DNA of 64,000 nt, from NCBI RefSeq assembly GCF_900172225.1, contig NZ_FWFO01000001.1, forward strand, positions 496,001-560,000, read 5' to 3'. Below the pieces are notes generated by a model. That model was given only the letters and a program-made list of their open reading frames with translations, was not told the origin of the DNA and did not search any database. This document shows, in pieces, positions 8,380 to 16,642 of the stretch. How positions within the stretch are numbered: the first letter of the stretch is position 1; each line of letters opens with the position of its first letter. The stretch comes from Falsiruegeria litorea R37 (lineage in GTDB: Bacteria; Pseudomonadota; Alphaproteobacteria; Rhodobacterales; Rhodobacteraceae). The translations under genes and the position numbers were made by a program.

Positions 8380-10776
8380 ATGAAATTCACCCTTTCCTGG
8401 TTGAAGGACCACCTCGACACCGACGCATCGGTGAACGAGATCGCCGAGGCCCTGACCGATCTGGGTCTTGAGGTCGAAGAGATCGTTAACCCGGCTGACC
8501 GGCTCAAGGGGTTTACCCTGGGTTATGTGAAGCACGCTGAAAAGCACCCCGACGCTGACAAGCTGCGGGTGTGCAAGGTCGACACCGACGAGGGCGAGAT
8601 GCAGATCATCTGTGGTGCGCCCAATGCCCGCGAAGGTATCACCGTGGTGGTCTGTAAGCCGGGCATGTACATCCCCGGCCTCGACATCACCATTGGCGTC
8701 GGCAAGATCCGCGGCGTCGAAAGCTTTGGCATGATGGCATCCGAGCGCGAGCTGGAGCTGTCGGACGAGCATGATGGCATCATTGAGCTGCCTTCGGGCG
8801 AGGTTGGCGACAGCTTTGTCGATTGGCTGGCTGAAAATGCGCCCGCCAAGGTTGACCCGATGATCGAGATCGCGATCACCCCGAACCGCCCCGATGCGCT
8901 TGGCGTTTATGGTATTGCCCGCGATCTGGCTGCGCGTGGCCTGGGTACGCTCAAGACCCGTGATATCCCGTCGGTCGAGGGGGATTACCCGAACCCGATC
9001 AACGTGACCATTGACGATGACACCCGCGAGGCGTGTCCGGTGTTCTATGGCCGCCTGATCCGCAACGTCAAAAACGGCCCCTCACCACAATGGCTACAAG
9101 ATCGGCTGACCGCGATTGGCTTGCGCCCGATTTCGGCGCTGGTGGATATCACCAACTTCTTCACGTTTGACCGCAACCGTCCTTTGCACGTGTTCGATGC
9201 GGACAAGGTGCAAGGCAATCTGCGCGTGCACCGGTCGAAAGCGGGTGAGACACTCGTGGGGCTGGACGAGAAGGAATACACATTCGGCGACGACATGACC
9301 GTGATCTCGGACGAGAGCGGGATTGAGAGCATTGCCGGTGTCATGGGCGGTCTGCACACCGGTTGTACCCATGAGACAACGAATGTTTATGTCGAGGCGG
9401 CGTTCTTTGACACTGTGCGCACCGCGTTGACGGGGCGTGCGCTCAAGATCAACTCGGACGCGCGCTATCGCAACGAACGTGGGATTGACCCCGAATGGTG
9501 CAAGGACGGGATGGAAGCGGCGACGCAGATGATCCTTGATCTGTGCGGCGGTGAGCCCTCGAATGTGATCATGGCCGGCGCGCAGCCCGACCATAGCCGC
9601 GCCTACAAGCTGGACCCAGAACGCGTGAAATCGCTGGTCGGTATGGACATCCCCGAGAGCGAGCAGCGCCAGACCTTGACGCGTCTTGGCTTCAAGCTGG
9701 AAGGGAATATGGCGCAGGTGCCGTCCTGGCGTCCGGACGTGCAGGGAGAAGCCGATCTGGTCGAAGAAGTGGCGCGGATCGCGTCGCTTACCAAGCTCGA
9801 AGGCAAGCCGCTGCCGCGTTTGACCGATGGTGTCCCCAAAGCGGTGATGACCCCGCAGCAGCGCCGTCAGCAGATGGCACGCCGAACTTGTGCTGCATTG
9901 GGCTATAACGAATGCGTGACGTACTCGTTCATCGACCAGGCTTCGGCGGCGCTGTTTGGTGGCGGGGATGACACGACGATGCTGGCCAACCCGATCAGCT
10001 CGGACATGTCGCACATGCGGCCCGCTCTGTTGCCCGGTCTGCTGCAGGCTGCGGCCCGCAACCAGGCGCGCGGGTACATGGATCTGGCCCTGTTCGAGGT
10101 TGGCCCAGCCTTCCACGGCGGGGAACCGGGTGAGCAACACAACTTGATCTCGGGCCTGTTGGTTGGCCGCACGGGGCCAAAGGATGTGCACGGTGCTTCG
10201 CGTGCGGTTGATGTCTATGACGCCAAAGCTGATGCCGAAGCTGTGCTGGCGGCCATCGGTGCGCCTGCAAAGGTTCAGATCCTGCGTGGTGCGCAGGATT
10301 GGTGGCACCCGGGCCGCCATGGCAAGATCTGTCTGGGTCCGAAAAAGGTGCTGGGCATCTTTGGCGAGCTGCACCCACGCGTCCTGCAGGCGATGGATAT
10401 CAAGGGGGCTGCCGTGGCGTTTACCATCTGGCCCGACGAGGTGCCTATGCCGCGCAAGTCGGGGGCAAGCCGTGGTGCTTTGGAATTGCGCGACCTGCAA
10501 GCGGTCGAGCGCGACTTTGCCTTTGTTGTCGATGAGGGCGTCGAGGCGCTGACGCTGGTGAATGCCGCAAGCGGTGCCGACAAGGCGATGATCGAAGAGG
10601 TTCGTGTCTTTGACGAGTTCATTGGCGGCTCGGTGGGAGAGGGCAAGAAGTCCCTCGCCATCACCGTGCGTCTGCAACCGACTGAAAAGACGCTGAAGGA
10701 AAAAGACATCGAGGCGATCAGTGAGAAGATCGTTGCCAAGGTGACCAAGGCCACAGGCGGCGCGCTGCGCGGCTGA
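8380..10776 (+). CDS. pheT: Phenylalanine-tRNA ligase beta subunit
   Basis: Large subunit of phenylalanyl-tRNA synthetase, 798 residues, full length for the family. Domains in order: N-terminal EMAP-like tRNA-binding domain (about 40-150, VCKVDTDEGEMQIICGAPN), B3/B4 editing region (GLRPISALVDITNF), B5 domain (KLDPERVKSLVG), the catalytic-like core (RPALLPGLLQAAARN) and the C-terminal anticodon-binding FDX-ACB domain (AVERDFAFVVDEG, LKEKDIEAISEKI). It has its own upstream region of about 190 bases after the divergent DUF2652 gene, so it must be transcribed independently of pheS. Confidence 0.98.
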   Translation: MKFTLSWLKDHLDTDASVNEIAEALTDLGLEVEEIVNPADRLKGFTLGYVKHAEKHPDADKLRVCKVDTDEGEMQIICGAPNAREGITVVVCKPGMYIPGLDITIGVGKIRGVESFGMMASERELELSDEHDGIIELPSGEVGDSFVDWLAENAPAKVDPMIEIAITPNRPDALGVYGIARDLAARGLGTLKTRDIPSVEGDYPNPINVTIDDDTREACPVFYGRLIRNVKNGPSPQWLQDRLTAIGLRPISALVDITNFFTFDRNRPLHVFDADKVQGNLRVHRSKAGETLVGLDEKEYTFGDDMTVISDESGIESIAGVMGGLHTGCTHETTNVYVEAAFFDTVRTALTGRALKINSDARYRNERGIDPEWCKDGMEAATQMILDLCGGEPSNVIMAGAQPDHSRAYKLDPERVKSLVGMDIPESEQRQTLTRLGFKLEGNMAQVPSWRPDVQGEADLVEEVARIASLTKLEGKPLPRLTDGVPKAVMTPQQRRQQMARRTCAALGYNECVTYSFIDQASAALFGGGDDTTMLANPISSDMSHMRPALLPGLLQAAARNQARGYMDLALFEVGPAFHGGEPGEQHNLISGLLVGRTGPKDVHGASRAVDVYDAKADAEAVLAAIGAPAKVQILRGAQDWWHPGRHGKICLGPKKVLGIFGELHPRVLQAMDIKGAAVAFTIWPDEVPMPRKSGASRGALELRDLQAVERDFAFVVDEGVEALTLVNAASGADKAMIEEVRVFDEFIGGSVGEGKKSLAITVRLQPTEKTLKEKDIEAISEKIVAKVTKATGGALRG

Positions 10777-10785
10777 TGTCGCGCA

Positions 10786-10810
10786 GGCCCGTATTTGAAA
10801 CGAGAAGAAG
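10786..10810 (+). repeat. GTATTTG repeat, copy 1
   Basis: GGCCCGTATTTGAAACGAGA plus AGAAG lies just after the pheT stop. It matches copies at 51666-51690 (minus strand) and 60876-60900. The shared pattern is roughly CCG-(GG)-RTATTTGRARCRAGRRGAA. Confidence 0.6.
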
Positions 10811-10832
10811 GGGCCGGTTGCGCCCCTTTTTT
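10810..10832 (+). terminator. Rho-independent terminator of pheT
   Basis: GGGGC...GCCCC hairpin followed by six T residues, ending 18 bases before the ytoQ start. Confidence 0.8.
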
Positions 10833-10849
10833 GATGGAGGGAGAGAAAG

Positions 10850-11296
10850 ATGATGAAAGTATATCTGTCCGGTGAAATCCACACCGACTGGCGTGAGCAG
10901 ATCACCCAGGGCGCGGAAGGTCTGGATGTGACATTCAGCAGCCCGGTCACCGATCACGGCGCCAGTGACGACTGTGGTGTCGCCATCCTGGGGGCCGAAC
11001 CAAACAAGTATTGGCATGACCACAAAGGCGCGATGGTCAACGCGATCCGCACCCGCAAGGGGATCGAGGATGCTGACGTTGTCGTGGTGCGTTTTGGCGA
11101 CAAGTACAAGCAGTGGAACGCCGCTTTTGATGCGGGCTATGCCGCTGCTCTTGGCAAGTCGATCATCGTGCTAAACCCACCGGAGCATCAGCACGCCCTG
11201 AAAGAGGTGCATGCCGCGGCTCTGGCTGTCGCAGAAGAACCGCAGCAGGTTGTTGAGATCCTGCGCTACGTGCTGACAGGCAAGCTGCCGGGGTGA
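10850..11296 (+). CDS. ytoQ: YtoQ family protein
   Basis: A 148-residue cytoplasmic protein of the YtoQ family, related in fold to nucleoside 2-deoxyribosyltransferases. Visible features are VYLSGEIHTDWR at the start, DDCGVAILGAEPN, IEDADVVVVRFGDKYKQWNAAFDAGYAAALGK and IIVLNPPEHQHALKEV. The GDKYKQWNAAFDAGYA segment carries the conserved acidic residues. The biochemical role has not been established to my knowledge. GGAGGGAGAGAAAG precedes the ATG at 10850; ATG at 10853 is an equal alternative. Confidence 0.88.
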   Translation: MMKVYLSGEIHTDWREQITQGAEGLDVTFSSPVTDHGASDDCGVAILGAEPNKYWHDHKGAMVNAIRTRKGIEDADVVVVRFGDKYKQWNAAFDAGYAAALGKSIIVLNPPEHQHALKEVHAAALAVAEEPQQVVEILRYVLTGKLPG

Positions 11297-11375
11297 ATGC
11301 AAACAACCCAATCAACACGGGCTTTGGGTGCGGCGGTATCTGTGCTATCCTTTAGGTTGATTGGGTTTATTGCAT
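11297..11375. repeat. 20-bp inverted repeat upstream of the TPR gene
   Basis: ATGCAAACAACCCAATCAAC (11297-11316) and GTTGATTGGGTTTATTGCAT (11356-11375) are reverse complements with two mismatches, separated by 39 bases. The left arm begins on the base after the ytoQ stop and the right arm ends 15 bases before the TPR-protein ATG. It could form a large hairpin in the leader of the TPR gene. Confidence 0.65.
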
Positions 11376-11390
11376 TTAGGTTCCGAGACT

Positions 11391-12902
11391 ATGGCCAACA
11401 TTCCTGACGCTCCGGACGGCTTTGGCGCAGGCTTGAAAGCGTCATTGGACAACGTTCGGGCGATCCTGGTGCAGCTGGTTACGTTGATCGTAATTGTGGC
11501 GTTTGCCTTTGGTTTGGTGCGCGAATTACTGCGCCCTTCGGTCGTCATCGGCGAGATCACAACGCCAAAAGTTCTGCGCGAACGTGGGCTTGATGGTAAT
11601 GCGTTGGGTCGCAAGCTTGCCGACGCGCTAGAAGAAATCCGGCGGGACGCCAACAGTTCAAAAGACGCTCTGTCTTTTCTTCCAGCGGAAAGTACCGCTG
11701 AAATCCAGGTGCCGGGTGCCGAGTTTTCGTTGAATTCCGTGGTTGATGCGCTGCGTCAGATGCTGGGGCTCGCCAGCTATCGGATCACAGGAGAGTTGGT
11801 GTGCGGCGATACAAGCTGTACATTGGAGAACAGCCTATTGACGCTAAGGGTCCGAGACGGCGCGCGTGTGCAAAGTCTGGACGCCGCTAAAGTCGGGGAT
11901 CAGGGCATTGAGGCGGCCATGCTAACGCAGTCAGTTGCGTTGACGGGTTTGGTCGAGCCTTACTTGGCGGCTGCTTACGCCTATTTTCAAGCGGATGCGG
12001 ATCAAGAGAAACTGGAGGTTGCCGAGGCCGCAGCCATGAACATTCTGCGCGAAGGGCATCCCGACAGCGCGTGGGCTGCAAATTTGATCGGCCTGGTCCG
12101 GCACAAACAACAGCGGTTCGCCGAGGCTGTGACGTGGTTCGAGCGTTCCGCGAGATTGTCTTATGAAATGGGGCCGAGCAGTTTTGCGTTGCCGCACTCC
12201 AACCGTGGCAACAGTCTTTTGCACCTGTCTAAACCTGGCGAGGCGCAGCAGGCATTTTATGTGGCGACGTTGCGGAACCCCTATCATGAAACGGCTTATG
12301 CGGGGCAGGGGCGGGCGCTTGCAATGAAGCAAGAGCACGGAATGGCCATTTCCTTTTACAAGCGGCAACTGCGCATGAATCCGCGCGATTTTGGCACGAT
12401 GCTCAATGTTTCTCACAGCCTCAACCAAATGGGGCAGCGGGACGAGGCGTTGACTTATCTCAACACTGCGACCGAATTAGCGCCCAATGATGCCTTGGTT
12501 TACCACCATTGGGGCAACTATTACGCGATGACGTCGACGGCATCCGAGCAGAATCTGCGCGAGGCACTAAGGAACTACGAAAAGGCGATTGAGCTGTCGC
12601 CCGAGTTTACCCCATCCCGGAAAATGCGGGTCTGGCTTCTGATCAGTCTTGGTGAATCTCAGCAGGCATTTGAAACCCTGCATCGAACGTCGGGTGAAGG
12701 GCACACGTGGACGAATGCAGATGTTATGGTGGCCCTGCAAATGGCATCGCGTAATTTGCCGCAGGATCCAAAGACCACTTGTGTACTGCTGCGCCGCGAA
12801 GTCATCCGCTACGATACCCGATTTTCAGATACCGTAGCAGGACAAGCGCCGGAATGGCACAGAGAGGTCGAAGCCTTTTGCATTGCGCAGGGGTTCTTGT
12901 AA
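11391..12902 (+). CDS. Membrane-anchored tetratricopeptide-repeat protein
   Basis: A 503-residue protein with one N-terminal membrane helix (about residues 22-41, ILVQLVTLIVIVAFAFGLV), then a soluble domain and, from about residue 200, TPR-type helical repeats (AWAANLIGLVRHKQQRFAEAVTWFERSARL, shown here as separate motifs AANLIGLVRHKQ and FAEAVTWFERSARL; later YLNTATELAPNDALVYHHWG and NYEKAIELSPEF). TPR arrays bind partner proteins. The partner is unknown. The ATG at 11391 is preferred over TTG codons further upstream. It ends back-to-back with the convergent GST gene, with no base between stops. Confidence 0.82.
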   Translation: MANIPDAPDGFGAGLKASLDNVRAILVQLVTLIVIVAFAFGLVRELLRPSVVIGEITTPKVLRERGLDGNALGRKLADALEEIRRDANSSKDALSFLPAESTAEIQVPGAEFSLNSVVDALRQMLGLASYRITGELVCGDTSCTLENSLLTLRVRDGARVQSLDAAKVGDQGIEAAMLTQSVALTGLVEPYLAAAYAYFQADADQEKLEVAEAAAMNILREGHPDSAWAANLIGLVRHKQQRFAEAVTWFERSARLSYEMGPSSFALPHSNRGNSLLHLSKPGEAQQAFYVATLRNPYHETAYAGQGRALAMKQEHGMAISFYKRQLRMNPRDFGTMLNVSHSLNQMGQRDEALTYLNTATELAPNDALVYHHWGNYYAMTSTASEQNLREALRNYEKAIELSPEFTPSRKMRVWLLISLGESQQAFETLHRTSGEGHTWTNADVMVALQMASRNLPQDPKTTCVLLRREVIRYDTRFSDTVAGQAPEWHREVEAFCIAQGFL

Positions 12903-13601
12903 TCAGTCCCGCGCTGGAATGTTCATGCCTCGCTGCACAGCGGGACGGGCCATGAAGCGGTCAAGATAGGCCAATACGTTCTTGCGGCTGTCCAGCTCGA
13001 CGATTTCGGTCGCGCCATAGAAGTTCAACCCGTTGAGCCAGGGAGCGATTGCGATGTCGGCGATGGAATAATCGCCGGCAATCCAATCGCGGCCTTCAAG
13101 TTGGCCGTCGATCACACCAAGCAGGCGCTTGGCCTCGTTGATGTAGCGTTCGCGGGGGCGGGGATCTTCGATCTCGGCACCCGCGAATTTATAAAAGAAG
13201 CCCAGTTGCCCCAGCATTGGACCCACGCCACCCATCTGGAACATCAGCCATTGGGTGATGTGGTGTTTGTCACTGGCGGTCTGGCCTATGAGTTTGCCCG
13301 TTTTCTCAGCCAGGTAGAGCAGGATCGCACCACTTTCGAACAATCCAATCGGTTCACCGTCCGGTCCGTTTGGATCGATGATCGCAGGGATCTTGTTGTT
13401 GGGGTTCAGGGACAGGAACTCGGGGCTTTTGACGTCAGCATCGGCTAGCGTCACTTTGTGCGCCTCATACTCCAGCCCGGTTTCTTCGAGCATGATCGAA
13501 GCCTTCACACCGTTGGGTGTCGGAAATGAGTAGAGCTGCAGAACCTTGGGGTTTTGGGCGGGCCATTTCCGGGTGATAGGGAAAGCGGACAGGTCGGTCA
13601 T
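12903..13601 (-). CDS. Glutathione S-transferase family protein (YghU/Ure2p-like)
   Basis: A 232-residue soluble GST. The N-terminal thioredoxin-like domain has LYSFPTPNGVKASIMLEETG, NPNNKIPAIIDP with the cis-proline after the IPAI core, and LFESGAILLYLAEKTG, the glutathione gamma-glutamyl site. The C-terminal helical domain follows (LMFQMGGVGPMLGQLGFF, GDYSIADIAIAPWL). TPNGVK resembles the TPNG motif of the Ure2p/YghU subgroup, many of which have disulfide-bond reductase activity. The substrate is not predictable. Confidence 0.9.
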   Translation of the reverse strand: MTDLSAFPITRKWPAQNPKVLQLYSFPTPNGVKASIMLEETGLEYEAHKVTLADADVKSPEFLSLNPNNKIPAIIDPNGPDGEPIGLFESGAILLYLAEKTGKLIGQTASDKHHITQWLMFQMGGVGPMLGQLGFFYKFAGAEIEDPRPRERYINEAKRLLGVIDGQLEGRDWIAGDYSIADIAIAPWLNGLNFYGATEIVELDSRKNVLAYLDRFMARPAVQRGMNIPARD

Positions 13602-13825
13602 GTGGATCTCCGGGTTTTGATGCGCTCCAACTTAAGGACTGCTGTCGATGATAACAGGGGGCAATCTGTGCGCCGTGTTCAGTGTCGCTGTTCGATTGTG
13701 AACATCATGGGGAACTGGGTAGGATCAAAAACCTAGACGGAACATGCATTTTTCCGAATGATGGCTGCCAACCTGCGCGGGAGGGCTCTCAGCGCGGGAT
13801 AATGTGTCATGCAAAGGAGACGCAC

Positions 13826-14632
13826 GTGGAAGAGGTTCTCTCACAAACCGAAGCCTATGGCCCGGTTGTTATCAATGCCGTAAAGGCCCTGATCGTTCTG
13901 ATCGTGGGGTGGATCGCCGCCGGAGCAATCAGCGGGATGGTCCGCCGTCGCATCAATAAGACGCCGCAGATTGATCCGACGCTTGGCAATTTCGTTGCCA
14001 GCATGGTGAAATGGGTGATTCTGGCGATTGTTCTGGTCGCTGTATTGGGCATTTTTGGCATTCAGGCGACCAGTATCGTTGCCATCTTGGGTGCGGCATC
14101 ATTGGCGATTGGTCTTGCTCTGCAAGGGACGCTCAGTGATCTGGCGGCCGGCGTCATGCTGGTTGTGTTCCGTCCGTACAAATTGGGGCAGTATGTCGAC
14201 ATTGGCGGTACTTCGGGTACCGTGAAGGATCTCAATCTATTCACCACCGAGCTCGTGACCCCTGACAACGTACAAATCATCGTGCCCAATGGTCAGTCCT
14301 GGGGGTCGATCATCACCAACTATTCGGCGCATGACACCCGCCGGGTCGATCTGGTGTTTGGCATCGATTATGGCGACAACGCTGACACGGCCATGCAGAT
14401 CATTGAAGAGGTCGCCACAGCCGACGAGCGGGTTCTTTCCGATCCGGCCCCATGGGTGCGTGTAACCAATCTGGGCGACAGCTCGGTCGATCTGACGGCA
14501 CGAATCTGGTGCAATGCGGCCGACTATTGGGAGCTGAAATTCCAGCTCACCAAGGCCGTGAAAGAGGCGTTTGACGCCAAGGGTATTTCGATCCCGTATC
14601 CGCATTCGGTCGAGATTCAGAAAAAGGGCTGA
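13826..14632 (+). CDS. mscS: Small-conductance mechanosensitive channel MscS
   Basis: Inner-membrane tension-gated channel that protects against osmotic downshock. I chose GTG at 13826 because AAAGGAG lies six bases upstream and the protein then has the usual length (268 aa). Three membrane helices are followed by the pore-lining TM3 with ASLAIGLALQGTLSDLAAG, matching the conserved alanine/glycine packing of MscS. The beta domain has FRPYKLGQYVDIGG and the Phe-Asn loop region VIVPNG-like (IIVPNGQSW). A cytoplasmic alpha/beta end follows (ISIPYPHSVEI). Divergent from the GST gene by 224 bases in which I see no clear motif. Confidence 0.93.
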   Translation: MEEVLSQTEAYGPVVINAVKALIVLIVGWIAAGAISGMVRRRINKTPQIDPTLGNFVASMVKWVILAIVLVAVLGIFGIQATSIVAILGAASLAIGLALQGTLSDLAAGVMLVVFRPYKLGQYVDIGGTSGTVKDLNLFTTELVTPDNVQIIVPNGQSWGSIITNYSAHDTRRVDLVFGIDYGDNADTAMQIIEEVATADERVLSDPAPWVRVTNLGDSSVDLTARIWCNAADYWELKFQLTKAVKEAFDAKGISIPYPHSVEIQKKG

Positions 14633-14645
14633 GGCCTGCAAAAAA

Positions 14646-14685
14646 TTGGGCCGGATCATCAGGAAACCGTTTGACACCGGCCCAA
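14646..14685. terminator. Hairpin after mscS
   Basis: TTGGGCCGG and CCGGCCCAA form a perfect 9-bp stem around 22 bases. The T-run lies on the minus-strand side (AAAAAA at 14640-14645), so it may act in either direction between mscS and the tRNA gene. Confidence 0.5.
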
Positions 14686-14715
14686 GCCTTGGGTACTGCA
14701 CCACGCACTGGATAC

Positions 14716-14792
14716 GGCGTGATAGCTCAGTTGGTTAGAGCACAGCACTCATAATGCTGGGGTCGGCGGTTCAAGTCCGCCTCACGCTACCA
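14716..14792 (+). tRNA. tRNA-Met (anticodon CAU), elongator type
   Basis: A 77-nt cloverleaf with encoded CCA. Acceptor GGCGTGA pairs with TCACGCT (one G-T). The D arm is GCTC...GAGC with loop AGTTGGTTA. The anticodon stem is CAGCA/TGCTG with loop CTCATAA, anticodon CAT. The T arm is GGCGG-TTCAAGT-CCGCC. It lacks the initiator features (mismatched first pair, three G-C pairs), so it is elongator tRNA-Met. Isoleucine identity through lysidine modification cannot be excluded from sequence alone but is less likely. Confidence 0.95.
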
Positions 14793-14879
14793 GACCTTCC
14801 CAATGTTTTGGCATAAACAGATGTTTGCAGCAGCAAAGCACACGTTTGCCGGTGAGATCGGAATGCTTGGTTAAAACCC

Positions 14880-14909
14880 AAAAGCCCCGGCGCATTGGCC
14901 GGGGCTTTT
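14880..14909 (-). terminator. Terminator of ald (possibly bidirectional)
   Basis: AAAAGCCCCGGC and GGCCGGGGCTTTT form a strong stem with a short loop and T/A runs on both sides, 20 bases past the ald stop. It may also end transcription from the tRNA side. Confidence 0.85.
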
Positions 14910-14929
14910 GTTTCTTTTCTGGTCTGGCT

Positions 14930-16045
14930 TTATTTGATCACCAGTTGGGGTGACACAACGTCGATGCCCAAAGCTTTGCCGACTGCATAATAGGTCAGTT
15001 GGCCCGCGTGAACGTTCAGGCCGTTCAGCAAGTGTGGATCGTCAGCACAGGCCTGTTTCCAACCTTTGTTGGCCAGGTTCAGCATGAAGGGCAGGGTGGC
15101 GTTTCCAAGCGCCTGGGTCGAGGTGCGGGCCACTGCACCGGGCATGTTCGCCACGCAATAATGCATGATGCCATCAACTTCATAAATCGGGTCGGCATGA
15201 GTAGTCGCCTTGGACGTTTCGAAACAGCCGCCCTGGTCGATGGCCACGTCAACGAGGGCCGCGCCCGGCTTCATCTCACTCAACTGCGCGCGCGACACCA
15301 GTTTCGGAGCTTCGGCACCGGGGATCAGAACCGCGCCGATGACCATGTCGGCCTCACGCACTAACTCGGCGGTCGCACCGGCGGTCGAGTACTGGTTCTT
15401 GAAGTCGCGGCCAAAGACGTCGTCGAGGTACTTCAGGCGGTTCAACGACCGGTCCAGAACGGTGACGTCCGCGCCCATGCCCTCGGCGATCTTGGCTGCG
15501 TGTGTGCCCACGACACCGCCGCCGATGACAACAACCTTGGCCGGGGCCACGCCGGGCACACCACCCATCAGCACGCCACGACCGCCGTTGGCCTTTTGCA
15601 GGGTCCACGCACCGACCTGGGGTGCCAGACGACCGGCGACCTCGGACATTGGCGCCAACAGGGGCAGGCCGCCACGGTCGTCGGTCACGGTTTCATAGGC
15701 GATTGCAGTACAGCCGGACTCCAGCAGGTCGTGCGTCTGATCCGGATCGGGTGCCAGATGCAGATAGGTAAACAGCAGCTGCCCTTCGCGGAGCATCTTG
15801 CGCTCGCCCGCTTGGGGTTCTTTCACCTTTACGATCATGTCGGCGGTGGCAAAGATCTCTTCCGCCGTGTCGATGATCGCAGCACCTGCAGCGACATAGT
15901 CCTCATCCGTGAAGCCGGCGCCAGCGCCCGCGCCTTTCTGGATGATCACCTCGTGACCGTGGTTGACCGCTTCGCGCGCGGCGTCCGGCGTCATGCCGAC
16001 GCGGAATTCCTGGGGTTTGATTTCTGTAGGGCACCCGATTTTCAT
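14930..16045 (-). CDS. ald: Alanine dehydrogenase
   Basis: NAD-dependent oxidative deamination of L-alanine to pyruvate and ammonia, or the reverse. The 371-residue protein has MKIGCPTEIKPQEFRVG at the start with Arg15, catalytic Lys75 (KVKEPQ) and His96 (LHLAPDP) at the family positions, and the Rossmann motif GGGVVGTHAAK at about 175. The start at 16045 follows GGAGG with good spacing. The divergent Lrp-family gene 138 bases away is the likely regulator, as in other ald/aldR pairs. In this organism it would also recycle alanine formed by taurine-pyruvate aminotransferase (gene at 25.2-26.6 kb). Confidence 0.96.
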   Translation of the reverse strand: MKIGCPTEIKPQEFRVGMTPDAAREAVNHGHEVIIQKGAGAGAGFTDEDYVAAGAAIIDTAEEIFATADMIVKVKEPQAGERKMLREGQLLFTYLHLAPDPDQTHDLLESGCTAIAYETVTDDRGGLPLLAPMSEVAGRLAPQVGAWTLQKANGGRGVLMGGVPGVAPAKVVVIGGGVVGTHAAKIAEGMGADVTVLDRSLNRLKYLDDVFGRDFKNQYSTAGATAELVREADMVIGAVLIPGAEAPKLVSRAQLSEMKPGAALVDVAIDQGGCFETSKATTHADPIYEVDGIMHYCVANMPGAVARTSTQALGNATLPFMLNLANKGWKQACADDPHLLNGLNVHAGQLTYYAVGKALGIDVVSPQLVIK

Positions 16046-16119
16046 TGCGATTCCTCCGTTCACAATCTGCCTAAATTATGTGCAGACCTGGGCCGCAATT
16101 TTTCTGAAACCCCCCTCGT

Positions 16120-16131
16120 ATACCGCGGTAT
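16120..16131. promoter_or_regulatory. Candidate Lrp-type operator between ald and its regulator
   Basis: ATACCGCGGTAT is a perfect 12-bp palindrome in the middle of the 138-base divergent intergenic region, 75 bases before the ald start and 53 bases before the regulator start. AT-rich DNA (AATATCGCG, TAAAGTATG) follows. Confidence 0.5.
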
Positions 16132-16183
16132 TTTTGGGATAATATCGCGTAGATGGGATAAAGTATGCAAAGGATGTGCGTCA

Positions 16184-16642
16184 ATGAGCTTGGATGCAAC
16201 GGATCGGCGGATCCTCAGGGCGTTGCAACGCAAGGGGCGGATGTCCAATGCAGAGTTGTCGGAACAGGCCAATCTGTCTCCATCCGCCTGCCATCGGCGC
16301 GTACAGCGGTTGGAAGCAGACGGATACATCCGTGACTACGTTGCCTTGCTGGATTCCCGCAAGCTGGGTGTGCCTACGACGGTGTTTGTCGAGATCACCT
16401 TGCAGGGGCAGGCGGACGAGGTTCTGGATGCGTTTGAAAAGGCGGTTGGGCGGATACCGGACGTTCTGGAATGCCACCTGATGGCGGGCACGGCGGATTA
16501 CATCCTGAAGGTTGTGGCCGAAAACACCGAAGATTTCGCGCGCATTCATCGTCAGCATCTGGCGCGGCTGCCTGGGGTGGCGCAGATGCAAAGCTCGTTT
16601 GCCCTGCGCACCGTGTTCAAAACCACCGCGTTGCCGGTCTAG
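16184..16642 (+). CDS. Lrp/AsnC family transcriptional regulator (probable ald regulator)
   Basis: DNA-binding feast/famine regulator of 152 residues. The N-terminal winged HTH is MSLDATDRRILRALQRKGRM, then NAELSEQANLSPSACHRRV and RLEADGYIRDYVALLD. A C-terminal RAM ligand-binding domain follows (VFVEITLQG, ECHLMAGTADYILKVVAEN). The gene is divergent from ald, which suggests it controls ald in response to alanine. AAAGGA lies nine bases before the ATG at 16184. An open frame runs further upstream through the antisense of ald but has no support. The stop overlaps the convergent CPBP gene by four bases. Confidence 0.92.
   Translation: MSLDATDRRILRALQRKGRMSNAELSEQANLSPSACHRRVQRLEADGYIRDYVALLDSRKLGVPTTVFVEITLQGQADEVLDAFEKAVGRIPDVLECHLMAGTADYILKVVAENTEDFARIHRQHLARLPGVAQMQSSFALRTVFKTTALPV

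Noticed and set aside
9094-10950. A 618-codon open frame on the minus strand.
   Set aside because: Antisense to pheT, with no recognisable protein and no ribosome binding site.
15500-16183. An N-terminal extension of the Lrp-type regulator by 228 codons.
   Set aside because: It lies antisense to ald and crosses the divergent promoter region; the HTH begins directly at 16184.
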